DNA of 64,000 nucleotides. Source: Rhabdophis nuchalis. Taxonomy: Eukaryota > Chordata > Lepidosauria > Squamata > Natricidae. The translations under genes and the position numbers were made by a program. The DNA is taken from contig CM077658.1 of the NCBI GenBank assembly GCA_039707465.1, forward strand, positions 19,269,732-19,333,731, given 5' to 3'. Each line of letters begins with the position of its first letter. Positions within the stretch are counted from its first letter, which is position 1. Below the pieces are notes generated by a model, which had not been told where the DNA came from, ran no database searches, and saw only the letters and a program-made list of their open reading frames with translations. This document shows, piece by piece, positions 1-11,144 of this stretch.

Positions 1-35
1 ATGACCTTTGTTCTGCTTGGGTTAACTCAGGAGTA

Positions 36-248
36 GCAATAGCACTTAAACCTATATACCACTTCACAGTGCTTTACAGCCCTCTCTAAGCGGTTTACAG
101 AAACAGCCTCTTGCCCCCCAACAATCTGGGTCCTCATTTTACCCACCTAGGAAGGATGGAAGGCTGAGTCAACCTTGAGCCGGTCAGAATCAAACTGCTG
201 GCTGTGGGCAGAGCCTGCAATACTGCATTCTAACCATCGTACCATCAA
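36..248 (-). repeat. tRNA-derived SINE, minus strand
   Basis: The plus strand reads from GCAATAGCACTTAAACC through TTTACCCACC and AGGATGGAAGGCTGAG to CTAACCATCGTACCATC. It is one of four related copies here (see 276-500, 7543-7771, 62399-62536). On the minus strand the left end resembles a tRNA box-A region in this family. The exact family name is not assigned. Confidence 0.75.
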
Positions 249-275
249 GGAAGAAAGGGAGGGAGGGAGGGAGGG

Positions 276-500
276 AATAGCAATAGCACTTAGACTTATA
301 TATTGCTTCACAGTAATTTAAGTGGTTTACAGAGTCAGCCTCTTGCCCCCAACAATCTGGGTCATCATTTTACTGACCTCAGAAGGATGGAAGGCTGAGT
401 CAACCTGGAGCCTGGTGAGACTCGAACTGTCGAACTGCAGGTAGCTGGCAGTCAGCAGAAATAACTTGCAGTACTGCATTCTGACCACTGTGCCACCATA
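276..500 (-). repeat. tRNA-derived SINE, minus strand, second copy
   Basis: Same family and orientation as the element at 36-248, separated by a short (GGGA)n run. It ends with GACCACTGTGCCACCAT, which on the minus strand gives the ATGGTGGCACAGTGGTCA-like tRNA head. Part of the middle (the TACAGCCCTCTC segment) is missing. Confidence 0.75.
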
Positions 501-1758
501 CCAACCCCAAGGAATGCTGCGCTGTTCTAGTCTCTGGAAGTACCCTAAAGTTTTTGAGTAGGTTCCTTAATGCTAGGGTTCTACCTTCCATGATATTTAT
601 GGAAGGTTTCAAAACTGATGCCCCTTTTGTAAGCGAAGAACATTTTAAGCTTAGTGTAAAATTGAAGGAAAAGGAGAATTCTACCACCGTCTCTGCTACT
701 ATCACCATCCCCTGCAATCTGTTGCTGATTGGTGCTGAAAACATCAGAATGGGACAACCAGTGGTTGGATTCAACTGCTTTTGCAACCGGTTTGCTTCAT
801 GTGCATGTGCAGCGTTTAAAAAATGACATTTTAAAGCTTCAAAACTTACCTTCTATGTCAGCGCCTGTGAGTAAAACAGCTGACGCCTGTGTCCATTGTG
901 CTGCACGAATCAGCTGAGCTAAAAAACAAAATGTAGGACAGGAAAGTGCAGGGGCAGGTGGGCAGGGTCAAATGCTCACTAGAACTAGCGGTTTGCCCTA
1001 ACCGATCCGAACCGTCTGAATCCCACCCCTATTTCTTCTTCCTTTTCCCAATCACGTCAAGGAATATCTTTGTTATCCTCAGGTCTTTTTCTCTGGAGCT
1101 TTTTTTTTTTTTTTTAAATCTCATCCTGTGAAACGTTTGCCAATATTGCTTCCATCTTCGAGATGTAAGTCTTCCATCTCAAGTCATCTATATGTGCATT
1201 TAAAAGTCTCCATTCCCATGAATGGAGGTTTAAAAATGATGGGGGTTTTGGTGATGTTCCAGAAGTTATGAAAAAGGAGAGTTTGGCTCCCAAGGCTTTG
1301 AGTCGTACGTCTTTTGTGACCGTGTTGGAGTCAAGGCTTTGGAGCGAGTTGCTGAGTTCTGAAGCGGATGGCTTACTACTCGACGCGATCTGCCCCCCCC
1401 CCCCCCAGCTGGGGGGGGGATTTCTCTGCATTCGCAAACTTGGCATCTGCTCCCAGCTCTCTCTCGAAGAAAATATTGAGTTTTCAGAAAGAGAGAATGC
1501 TCCTGAGAACCAGAACGAAAGTCCTGCATAGTGGGGTGGGCATACATGAAACCATGAAATAATAAATAAGTGAAATGGCTATTTTGATTTTTACCTTTTC
1601 TTGGCTCTTGCATTATATTTTTCACCTTCTATTTTTACAAATGAAAACTTGTTCGGCTTCCTAAAAATATGAGCCGTTCCTGCCAAAGTAAAGCTGGGGG
1701 AATTTCATAGTAGATAGAGAAAAAGGTTTTTTTTTAAAAATTCTCAACCCTCCCACAA
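501..1758. other. No gene detected
   Basis: Mostly unique sequence. It contains a 14-base T run near 1100, and runs of C then G near 1387-1420 that could form a hairpin. Small open frames have no recognisable domain. Confidence 0.6.
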
Positions 1759-1953
<195 letters not shown>

Positions 1954-1967
1954 TTTTTAGATATGCA

Positions 1968-2062
1968 AGCTAGCTGGGTAACTTTGAGCCAATCACCAGG
2001 AGACTGTGAGCTCTAGTCCAGCCTTATACACAAAAGCCAGTGGGGTCACTTTGGACCAGTCA
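1968..2062. repeat. Possible MIR-like SINE fragment
   Basis: Contains GAGCCAATCACCAGGAGACTGTGAGC and GGACCAGTCACATTCTC-type words similar to the elements at 13565-13785 and 55672-55860. It is short and diverged. Confidence 0.4.
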
Positions 2063-2154
2063 CATTCTCTTGATCCATGATGTCAGGCTCAGGCGACAAG
2101 CTGATTGGTCAATTCCTGTCACAGTCAATGGATCGATACTCAGTTGATCTCAAA

Positions 2155-2160
2155 AAGCAA

Positions 2161-2218
<58 letters not shown>

Positions 2219-2243
2219 GATAGATAGATAGATAGATGATAGA

Positions 2244-2301
<58 letters not shown>
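2155..2301. repeat. (GATA)n/(GACA)n array
   Basis: About 22 GATA units with two phase breaks, then about 12 GACA units. GATA/GACA is the core of the snake Bkm satellite type. Confidence 0.98.
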
Positions 2302-3595
2302 CTATAGAATAGATATAGATATAATACTGTATCCCATGAGAATGCCACTGAAATTCTTTTCTCCTTGAGAAAACATTTCAAAAGCAACTTTCTCTTTCAT
2401 CCAAGTAAATGAGATCTGGGAAATCATGATAGGAACATTTATCTGCCTAGCCCCACGGTGGAGCTACATCTGCCAAAGTACTATGTAGACATCGAAAGTT
2501 GTCACATGAAAATCATTAGCTCCCAGCATGCCACAGAGCTCTTTGCCGTTGGTGTCATCTCTAGCACATCTGGAATTCAGATGGATGGAGCATGTAAACT
2601 GACTACGAACATTTAATTTTTATAACAGAAACCATAACCTTCCAATGAAGCTGTACTTGTCATAAAACACTTGCAGAATGATCGGCAAAAATCTGGAATG
2701 AGAGCTCCCCAGCTCCAGATTGTGTAGATGGGAAAAGTCTAACTCTCCCTTGCAGTCAACTCAACAAAACAGCTGTGTCCTTGAATCAAACTCACAAGCC
2801 TCACCTGTGTCTGTGTACATTCTGTTTCTGTACACAAAATGCACTTGAACAAAATTAAAAAGAGAGAGAGATGGTCGAACACCGAGTAGGAATATTTTTA
2901 AACAAATGACTTGAGTCCCACGTCACCCTAAGCCATATTTGGTTTAAGCACAGGTTGTTGTGTAAACCATCGATGAATAAGATACACAGGTTGTACTTAG
3001 CTCTTACCAATAACTTGCTAACCGCAACGATTGAGTTCGTAGCAGCTAATCCGAAGCCAAACAAACCATATTTCAAAATCCAGTACAATGTGCAGATTCA
3101 GTTAATGTACCTGCTCCGATTTCTCTTGCCTGGCCCTGGGCCCAGTTTTATCATATAGCAAGGAGAAAGGAAGGGTCCCCATGGGAAATGTAGTCAGAAG
3201 ACGGGAATTAAGATCTTCGTAGTGCTTTTAAAAAAAATATTGTTTGTGTTTTCAAAAGGTTCACCTTAACATATGTGGGTCAAAGGAAATGGATATTGAA
3301 TGGCGCTTCAGACAGTAGGAAGTTGGAAATTTTACCCAGACTGTGCTTGATTTTTTGCAAAGCCAAAGAAAATATTTCAGAAGCCAGTATCGGAAAACAA
3401 AGTCTCTTGTTAGCCAATCTGTCCTGAAAGGGCTGGGGGAGAGAGTGTTGTCAGTCTAACTGACAAACTAACTGTCTAACTGTGCAAACAAAGAAAAGTT
3501 AGGTTTTGTGTAGGAAAATACAAACATGCACACCCATTTGGAAAGAGTGTCCAGATCAACAACTGTTCCATGTTAGCAAGGAAGGTCATTATAAA
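2302..3595. other. No gene detected
   Basis: AT-moderate, apparently unique sequence. I see no domain-bearing frame, RNA gene or recognised transposon. Confidence 0.6.
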
Positions 3596-3860
3596 AAGCC
3601 AGAGGAGAGGAGAGAAAGAAGGAAGGGAAGAGAAGAGAAGAGAAAAAAGACAGAAGGAAGGGAAGGGAAGAGAGACAGAAGGAAAGAGAAGAGAGACAGA
3701 AGGACGGGAAGGGAAGAGAAGAGAGACAGAAGGAAGCGAAGGGAAGGGAAGAGAGACAGAAGGAAAGGAAGAGGAGACAGAAGGAAGGGAAGGGAAGCGA
3801 ACAGGAGAGGGGAAGGGAAGAGGGGAGGGGTGAGGAGGGGAGGGGAAGAGAAGAGACCCC
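3596..3860. repeat. Purine-rich GGAAG/GAGAGACAGAAGG minisatellite
   Basis: Irregular tandem repetition of a roughly 20-35-bp unit containing GAGACAGAAGG and GGGAAGGGAAG, all purine on the plus strand. The long Arg/Glu/Lys frame here is an artefact of the repeat. Confidence 0.95.
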
Positions 3861-4534
3861 CAGCCCTGGAAATCTATGGAGGGGAGAATTTAATGCTACA
3901 ATTAGATTGTTTGTGTAGTCATTTACATTTCTTGCTGTGTAAGCAGGCCAACTGCTCAGGACAGGCGATTGCAGAATGTAACAAGGCACAGCAATAACGA
4001 ACATGGGCTTAAAGGAATATTGATAGCTCATGACAAGCAGTTTCCTGAGAAACCCTGCTTGGTCAAATAACAACAATCATTAAATATACGAGGGTCTGTT
4101 AATTTAATCTGCTCTTTTTAAAAAATATATATGAATTGATTAGTTTAGGAAAAATAACAGTGTTTGGAGACATTTAATGGTTTACTTCCTGCAGGTTCTC
4201 AGAAGTGGACTTTTTCTGAAATACATTTTTCTTCTCCTTCTTCCCATTCACCTATTTTTTTTTCCTTCACTGACTGCTGCTACTGTGCACAACCACGTTC
4301 TGGTAACTCCTGTGATGCAGCTGGAACCCATCGTATCATCTCTGCCGTTCCATTGGACTATTTCAGGGGCGTGGAGAGGGGGGGATCTGCTGCTTGGGTG
4401 AAAGTCTATCCTCCATATCATTCTACCCAGGCTTTGTGCTCTGGAGAGGACCCTCCAGCTTCGACCTCTTTCAAGAACGCAATACCATCGTCTTTTGAGA
4501 CTGAAGGATGCCAATGCAATTGTGGAAATTTCAT

Positions 4535-4677
4535 GAGGAGGTGGGTTGCTCCTGGTTCGGTCCAGATCAGGTGAACCAGTAGCAGCAATGGCAGGAGGCT
4601 CCGTCCACCCACCCGGACGCCTCTGCATTCGCACATATGCGAATGGGTAGTGAAAAAAAATTGGAAACCCACCACTG
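4535..4677. mobile_element. Probable short hAT MITE (CAGTGGTGGGTTT-type ends)
   Basis: The left end reads AGGAGGTGGGTTGCTCC and the right end GGAAACCCACCACTG, an imperfect inverted pair. The interior matches the style of the better preserved copy at 25230-25478 (GTTCGGTCCAGA, GAACCAGTAGCAG). No clear 8-bp duplication was found. Confidence 0.5.
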
Positions 4678-5400
4678 CTGCAAACTTGAGGAACTGGGAG
4701 ATTTGGGTGTGATATTGGAAGATACTGTTCTAGGTGTGGTCTTGGGAGAAAAGGAACGAAGGAGAGGATGGCCCAGAAGAACCATCTGCGATGGTGGACT
4801 TTTATCCAGTGTGTTAGATTCTGATACTGCAGCTAGCCAACGGAAACCAAAATGAGTCAGTTCTATTGCATTGCCATGATATAAATAGACCCAATAGAAA
4901 AGATTCAGGATTTTGGCATGAAACAGGGGCTCCACTTCTGTTCTTCTGGAACGCCCCGAGGGGCTTCCATCCATTGTATTCTTAATAATATTTCTTTGCT
5001 TCTTTCTTGCCTCGCTGGAAAATGACAGCGCCGCGAAAGTATGATATATTAATTTTCACCCACCGAGTTGCTGTCAGTGCAAATTAAGTGCAAATTAATA
5101 AACTGTAATTCTCATTTTGGAGAGGGAGCACTTTCCTTGAGATTATCGCACTTAATTGTGAAATATTAGTCTTGGGAAAATATTTATCCACATTAGCGAG
5201 TTGAGGATCATAAATTAAAGTGTTGAAAATTAATTTTCCTGTGCAATGACTTCTCAGTGCATTCGCTAAAGACTGAGATTCTACCGAGGTAAAGAAATTA
5301 TCTTTCACCCCAAAGGGCCTGCCAAGGAAACTTAAAATAGGGTCCCCCCCAAATTTATGAGCCAATCACTTCCATTAGGTTTTGTTAGCAGTCAAGAAAT

Positions 5401-5946
5401 TGTTCTGATTGAGGCTTCCCACAAGCATGAAAAAAACTCCTTATCCCAGCAAAAACTCTTTTTATTAACTGTGAATTCTGCTCATTCACAGCCAGCAAAA
5501 TCTTTCAAGGGAGGATTTACAGTCACAGACCTTATCTGGCTTGGAGAGCTGCCAGGCAGATATCTGCAAAACTTGGCAAGGAGTCTTGGAGAGTCACGAA
5601 CCAATTAAGCAAACTAATTGTCTCCTGCAAACTCCACTCCCCCTTCGCTCCTCTTTTATTTCCTCTAGGAGGTGCCATCCATCGTCCACCTGTGGCCTTA
5701 CTCCCAAGTCAACCCCTGTTCTTTAGCTGTTCCCTTCGTCTGGCAACTCTGTGCATATGCCCACTGGGAACAGGCTCCAATTGTTCTTCTGCCCTACTGA
5801 TGTCTGACTCTGAAGGCAGCTGATAACTGGCGGATGGCCGTGGCCCCCTCTCTGCCTCCGACACAAAGTCCTCATCAGAGCCTTCCCCAGACGCCAGGAC
5901 TGGCCCAGGTTCCTCACTGTCTGAATCTGTCTTGCGGGCCACAACA
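5401..5946 (-). mobile_element. Solo LTR of an endogenous LTR retroelement
   Basis: On the minus strand the element begins TGTTGTGGCCCGC and ends CAATCAGAACA, the TG...CA termini of an LTR. It is flanked by a perfect 5-bp duplication GAAAT (5396-5400 and 5947-5951). Near its 3' part the minus strand has AATAAA (about 5462-5467), fitting an LTR polyadenylation signal. No internal retroviral genes follow, so this is a solo LTR left by LTR-LTR recombination. A 77-codon acidic open frame (5709-5942, minus) lies in the U3-like half; it has no recognised domain. A 5-bp duplication fits Gypsy or ERV-type integrases. Confidence 0.85.
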
Positions 5947-6270
5947 GAAATGCCAATGTGGGTCTATCACAACTCACTGCGGCCAACTGTCCCTGGGAGA
6001 ACTTGCCATTGTGACCAACTGGTGATGGGTCAACTCATTGCAGGACAAGAGTTACACTCATATTGAAGAAATAATGAAATATAATTCAGGATGCCAAAGG
6101 AAAGACAAAATGAGATTTGAAGGACAAAAATTAAAACATTTTTAAAAAATTATTTTAAATAATTACATTGCATTGTTGAATTGTCCCGTGGCGAGTTGGC
6201 CACAGAGAGTTGTCCCATTCCATGCAGTCATAGCCCTGCCGTTCAAATGCACCAGTTTCAAACAGATGAT

Positions 6271-6612
6271 AAGGTTCCCCTCACACATATGTGCTGGTCG
6301 TTCCCGACTCTAGGGGGCGGTGCTCACCTCCGTTTCGAAGCCAAAGAGCCAGCGCTGTCCGAAGACATCTCTGTGGTCATGTGGCCGGCATGACTCAACA
6401 CCAAAGGCACACAGAACACTGTTACCTTCTCACCAAAGGTGGTTCCTATTTTTCTATTTGCATTTTTACCTGGTTTCAAACTGCTAGGTTGGCAGAAATT
6501 GAGACAAGTAACGGGAACTCACTCCGTTACACGGTGCTAGGGATTCGAACCATGGAATTCGACCTTTCTGATCGACAAGCTCAGCGTCTTAGCCACTGAG
6601 CCACCGCGTCCC
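6271..6612 (-). mobile_element. Sauria SINE, near full length, minus strand
   Basis: On the minus strand the copy starts TTGGGACGCGGTGGCTCAGTGG (tRNA-like head with box A) and includes the box B word GGTTCGAATCCCTAG. It continues through the conserved body (CAGCGCTGGCTCTTCGGC, ACACATATGTG) to a tail ending GAGGGGAACCTT. Sauria SINEs are squamate-specific and share their 3' tail with Bov-B LINEs, which mobilise them. Confidence 0.92.
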
Positions 6613-7294
6613 AATAAACAGACTAAATGCCATTTGCTTGGCTGGGACCAAAGAGAAGGAAAAAGAATTGCTTGAACAAATCTTAGTGGGGAAAAAAACC
6701 CTTTCATTTCCTAAATGCTTCCCCCCCCCCCACTTTCTTTCATTCTTTATTGCATTCAGATGTGGGTACTTTTAAGGGGGGGGAGTCACTCTCTGGCTGA
6801 AGTTTAACATTCAAGGATAATTAAAAATATATATACAACCAGGTGCAAATCAACAATTCCGACGTTAGTGAGTCAAATGTTCTATGGACGATTTCACCCG
6901 TGTTAAATGGCCGTTTTCTTGAACCGTGGTTGTTGAACAAAATCCAGGGGCTGTGTTTACAGGACATGCTTAATCAGTACCAAATGCTCCCTACCAAGGC
7001 TTAGTTCGCTGCCCCGAAGCGTTAGGTGACTCCTTACAAATAAGCCCATTAATTCTGGCGCTACTTACTTGTGAGTAATTGTGCAGAAGATTGCAGCCTG
7101 GGTGAGCCAACCATTACTGAAATCAGAGGTTTCATAAATGTAACAGTTGTGGTATAATTAGCTATCATTTTTCTCCCCCTGGGAGATGAGTGCAGGTGTG
7201 TGTGTGTGCAGCATACACGTGTGCCACTCACATTCAGATGTTGCCTCTATCCACCCATCTCCATCAGATAAGCGCACAACAAGGAGCCGTTGGG

Positions 7295-7535
7295 TGGAAA
7301 CTAATCAAGGGGAGAAGCAAGTCAGAACTAAGGAGAAATTTCCTGACAGTTAGATCAATTAACCAGAGGAACAACTTGCCTCCAGAAGTTGTGAATGCTC
7401 CAACAGTGGACATTTTTAAGAAGAGATTGGGCAACCATTTATCTGAAATGGTATAGCATTTCCTGCCTGAGCTGGGGGGTTGGACTAGAAGACCTCCAAT
7501 GTCCCTTCTGACTCTGTTATTCTATTCTATTCTAA
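7295..7535 (+). mobile_element. CR1 LINE 3' end, plus strand
   Basis: A truncated CR1 tail with CAGAACTAAGGAGAAATTTCCTGAC, TTGCCTCCAGAAGTTGTGAA and GGTTGGACTAGAAGACCTCC, ending in CTGTTATTCTATTCTATTC. Only the terminal part of the element is present; the reading frame remnant is not functional. Confidence 0.9.
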
Positions 7536-7542
7536 GGTGAAA

Positions 7543-7771
7543 ACAATAGCACATAGACTTATATACCACTTCACAGTGCTTTACAGCCCTCTCTAAGCGG
7601 TTTACAGAGTCAGCCTCTTGCCCCCAACAACCTGGGTCCTCATTTTACCCATCTCAGAAGGATGGAAGGCTGAGACAACCTTGAGCCTGGTGAGATTTGA
7701 ACTGCCCAAATTGCAGGCAGCCGGCAGTCCGCAGAAGTAGCCTGCAGTACTGCACGCTAACCATGATCACC
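7543..7771 (-). repeat. tRNA-derived SINE, minus strand
   Basis: Third copy of the family at 36-248 and 276-500, directly after a CR1 tail. Shared words include TTTACAGCCCTCTCTAAGCGG, GGTCCTCATTTTACCCA and AAGGATGGAAGGCTGAGA. Confidence 0.75.
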
Positions 7772-8475
7772 TTTTAAAAATTAATTTCATTTCAGCACTT
7801 AGATGATCATCAGGAAGGGAAAGCGGTCCTCTGCGGGCCGAAGTCCCCGGTTGGATCGCCAATATCTCCAGGTAGAGTTACAAAAGGTATCCACCTGAAC
7901 GTCAAGATAAAAGCTGCCGGTTGTGAAACGCAGACTAAAAGAATCGATATTCTTATTCACTGGCTTGTCCAGGATTAAAACATTTCCCTCAACGGCAATT
8001 TTTATTGTTTCTTTACAACAACAACAACAAAAATCAAATGATCCCATTCAAGAAGCGTCAATCAAATAAGATCCTAGCTGAGCTGCCCATATTTAACCTC
8101 CCTCATTTCTCATTGCGGCTTCCTCTGCGCGCACCACTACTGAGAAGAAGAGATAAATCTTTATACATTGAAAAATCCTTCCTTAAGGTAATAAAATCTG
8201 ACAGTTTCCATAATAGCTGACGAGGCAAGGGTCCACAGGTGTATCACTCTGCTTTTCCTTTAAAAAGGAAAAAAAAACTGCAGGAAAATCAGCTTATAAT
8301 AAAAAGCCCACCTACTTCCCCCATCACTCAAATTAAGTATTACTAGAATCCTTCCTCCCCTGTTCGCAGAGGAGGAAAACAGTGATGGCTTTTTACCATT
8401 CTTCTTGTGATATTCTGCTACATCAGGAATACATAAACACAGCCATGGCCTGGAGGACTGAGAATCTCCCTAGAC

Positions 8476-8700
8476 CAGTGGTGGCAAACCTTTTCTCCAC
8501 CGAGTGCTCAAACTGGAATGTGCATGCCAGAGCATGGGATACCCGAAGATCAGCTGGCAGGCATGCACAAGCCTGTTTTTTTGGCCATTTTGGGGGCTGT
8601 TTTCAGGCCACTTTCTGGTGCTCCAGTGCCCACGAAGGCCAGCTGCCAGAAACCAGAGGAGCAGCTGGTGAAGCATGCCACCTCTGGTTCGCCATCATGG
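8476..8700. mobile_element. hAT-type MITE (225 bp) with 8-bp target-site duplication
   Basis: The left end CAGTGGTGGCAAACC and right end GGTTCGCCATCATGG form inverted repeats. Flanks are CCCTAGAC (8468-8475) and CCATAGAC (8701-8708), an 8-bp duplication with one mismatch, diagnostic of hAT transposases. No transposase is encoded. Relatives are at 16737-17201 and 18578-18985. Confidence 0.85.
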
Positions 8701-8710
8701 CCATAGACAT

Positions 8711-8835
8711 TTAGCTATGCAACAGAACTGAAGAGGCTTCTTGGAGGAGCCCAGTTGCCTCTTGAAAAATCACCTTGGGAAAAACCACCACCTGGATGGC
8801 TGAGAATCTCCACGGACAACCCGCCTGAAGAGTCC
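8711..8835 (+). repeat. Penelope-like repeat fragment (family A), hammerhead segment deleted
   Basis: Contains GAACTGAAGAGGCTTCTTGG, CCAGTTGCCTCTTGAAAAA, CACCTTGGGA and TGGATGGCTGAGAATCTCC, homologous to the arms of the foldback at 62815-63207. About 30 bases between GGAGGAG and CCAGTTGCC, including the GAAAC core, are absent here. Confidence 0.6.
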
Positions 8836-9431
8836 ACAGCGGGAGAAGAGAGATGGTTGCTTTCAAAGGGGCCTCCTTAATATGAGCTAAGCAAGGTTTA
8901 ATTCCTCTCTCCAACCCCAACTCACATCTGACCTTCGCCAATAAATACTGTCAACAGGAGCAGGGGAGGGGTGTCCTTCCCCCATCCGAGGAGATCAATT
9001 CAACACATATTTGCTATCCACAATTCAGCTGTTGTGTTACTTCAAAGCCTAATCAATACCCCGGGTCCGTTAAGAGCCCAGAGGAAAAGCGACAACATTA
9101 CAAGCGACGGCTTGCTGAGGGTTTATTATTGCACTAAAAGCATGTTGCCTTCTCTAATTTGAAATAAAGATTAATGCCAGGAGTGGCTCAAGCGAGTATC
9201 ATTACGGGGGCTTCTTTTCCCCCTTCTTTCAAAGTCTCAGCCAAGGAGGCTGGGAGGGGGATTCGTGGTCTGCATTCCCACCTCCCTCCTCCTTGCACCC
9301 CTCAAATTTATCCCATTTTTATGGAGGGAAAAGGTAACGGACGAAACAAACCAAATGTTTAAAAAGTTATGATGTTTATGTAGTTCCTCACCAAGCACAT
9401 CTAAACTATGTTAAAGAAAGCAAAATATAAG

Positions 9432-9580
9432 GGACGTAGTAGCTGGGTGGCTAAGACGCTGAGCTTGTCGATCAGAAAGGTCGGCAGTTCAGCGGTTCGA
9501 ATCCCTAATGCCACATAACAGAGTGAGCTCCCATTACTTGTCCCAGCTTCTGACAACCTAGCTGTTCGAAATGTTAAAAA
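9432..9580 (+). mobile_element. Sauria SINE head, plus strand, joined to CR1 tail
   Basis: GGGACGTAGTAGCTGGGTGGC through the box B word GGTTCGAATCCCTAAT to CCCAGCTTCTGACAACCTAGC matches the tRNA-related part of the Sauria SINEs at 6271-6612 and 54059-54392. Around 9575-9585 it passes directly into a CR1 3' end instead of the Sauria body and Bov-B-like tail. Confidence 0.85.
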
Positions 9581-9765
9581 GGCAGTGTAGGTTTTCCTGC
9601 CTAAGCAGGGGTTTGACTAGAAGACCTCCAAGGTCCCTTCCAACTCTGTTATACTATTCCATTCCATTCCATACCCTACCCTACCCTACTCCACTCCATT
9701 CTTTCCATATTCTATTCTATTCTATTCTATTCTATTCTACATTCTAATATTCTATTCTATTCTAT
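9581..9765 (+). mobile_element. CR1 3' end plus (TTCTA)n microsatellite
   Basis: GTTTTCCTGCCTAAGCAGGGG and GACTAGAAGACCTCC are the CR1 terminal words. The element runs into degenerate then pure pentanucleotide repeats (ATTCC, TACCC, TTCTA) over about 115 bp. Confidence 0.88.
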
Positions 9766-10261
9766 TCATAAATCAGGCTCAACCCCAAGAATGAGCTGGA
9801 CAACACCCAATCTTGTATTTTGGGGATTGTCCCTCAGGCAACCCATGGAGTTACGAAGCAGAACAGAGGTTCATCCAGAGGTGGGCAACTGCAAAATCAC
9901 ATTATCTGTTTCAGAGGCTCTTGAATAAATCACGACTCTGGAAACTGGTGGCTTCCCACCTCCTTTCCATGCATATAAACACCCACAAGCTGAACCTGAG
10001 CAGCATCTCCAGTAAACATCTGCAGTGAAACCCAGCAGCTGGGGAAAAGAAATTAAGGATATTTAACTGTAACCTTGAAGAGCACTTGGCTAGCTTCTCC
10101 TGCTGGTTTAGAAGATGCCATTCCAGGTGCAGGGAACCCAAAAAGGAAGACTTCTTGAGCGTGACACGATAACAGCGTTCCAACATCTCAGGGGATGTGG
10201 GAATCAAGCTCTTCTCCAAAGCGCCTGAGGGCAGGACAAGAAACAATGGGTGGAAACCAAG

Positions 10262-10515
10262 GGTGGGTTCCCACGCAAACCCGTACCAGATTGCTCACCC
10301 ATGCGCCGCCCACACATTGCTTGTGCAGTTGGCTGAAAATGGTTGTGCGCATGCGCAAAAACCATTAAAAGCTAATAAGTAAGATACCAGCAATGCCAAC
10401 CGAGACATGGGAACTGGTTCCGGGGCGTGGCCAGCCTGGATCGCTGCCAGTCCTGCGACTCAGGCCAGATTACCAACTACTGGATTGGCTGAAATGGGCC
10501 AAACTGGGCGCAACA
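10262..10515. mobile_element. Possible hAT-like MITE interrupted by other sequence
   Basis: AGGGTGGGTTCCCACGCAAAC at the left and GGAACTGGTTCCGGGGCGTGG later resemble the hAT family at 25230-25478. Ends and duplication are not clear. Confidence 0.35.
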
Positions 10516-10737
10516 CACCTCTGGTGGAAGCTAACCAAGGAGAGAAGCAACTTAGAACTAAGGAGAAATTTCCTAAATCAATGGAACAACTTGTTTCCAG
10601 ATGTTCTGGGTGCTCCATCACTGGAGGCTTTTAAGAAGAGACTGGAGAGTCATTTGTTTGAAATGGTATTCCTGCTTGAGCAGGGGATTGGACTAGAAGA
10701 CCTCTAAAGACCCTTCCAACTCTGTCCTTCTGTTAAA
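10513..10737 (+). mobile_element. CR1 LINE 3' end, plus strand
   Basis: Contains TTAGAACTAAGGAGAAATTTCC, CCAGATGTTCTGGGTGCTCC, TTGGACTAGAAGACCTCTAA and a short TCTGT/TTCTGTTAAATTC end. Truncated 5', no functional frame. Confidence 0.85.
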
Positions 10738-11144
10738 TTCTCTTGCGAGTTGGAAGCGCAGAATCAATGGGAGGGGGAGAAAAATCTGGGACCCCAAGAG
10801 GCAAAGTTTTTGAGATAGACAATTGGTTGCATTCAGGTGACTTAAAAACAAAAAAAAAACTTAGTTTCTCCTGAAGTTTTCAAGAATGCTAGGATTCTGC
10901 TGAACAACTTTGGAAATTAAAGCCCCAATTCTAGTCCCATCTTCATCCAGTGAAGGAATCCCCTAATCATCCCTCAACTCCTGTTTGAAAAACAAAAAGA
11001 AATCTGCCATTTTCTAAGCCTCTCGCTCCGTTTACTAAATACTGTTGTTTTTAAAGGAATCTCGAGGGCTCTCTAGCCTCATTGGATAGCTTGAAGAAAA
11101 CTCCCTGAGAAGAGAAATAATAGGAGTACAGCTGGGGGGGAAAT

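Noticed and set aside
5709..5942. 77-codon acidic open frame as a host gene
   Set aside because: It falls wholly inside a solo LTR with a target-site duplication, so it is element sequence; kept only as an observation there.
8711..8835. Hammerhead motif in this Penelope-like fragment
   Set aside because: The segment that should contain stem II closure and GAAAC is deleted, so no ribozyme core is possible.
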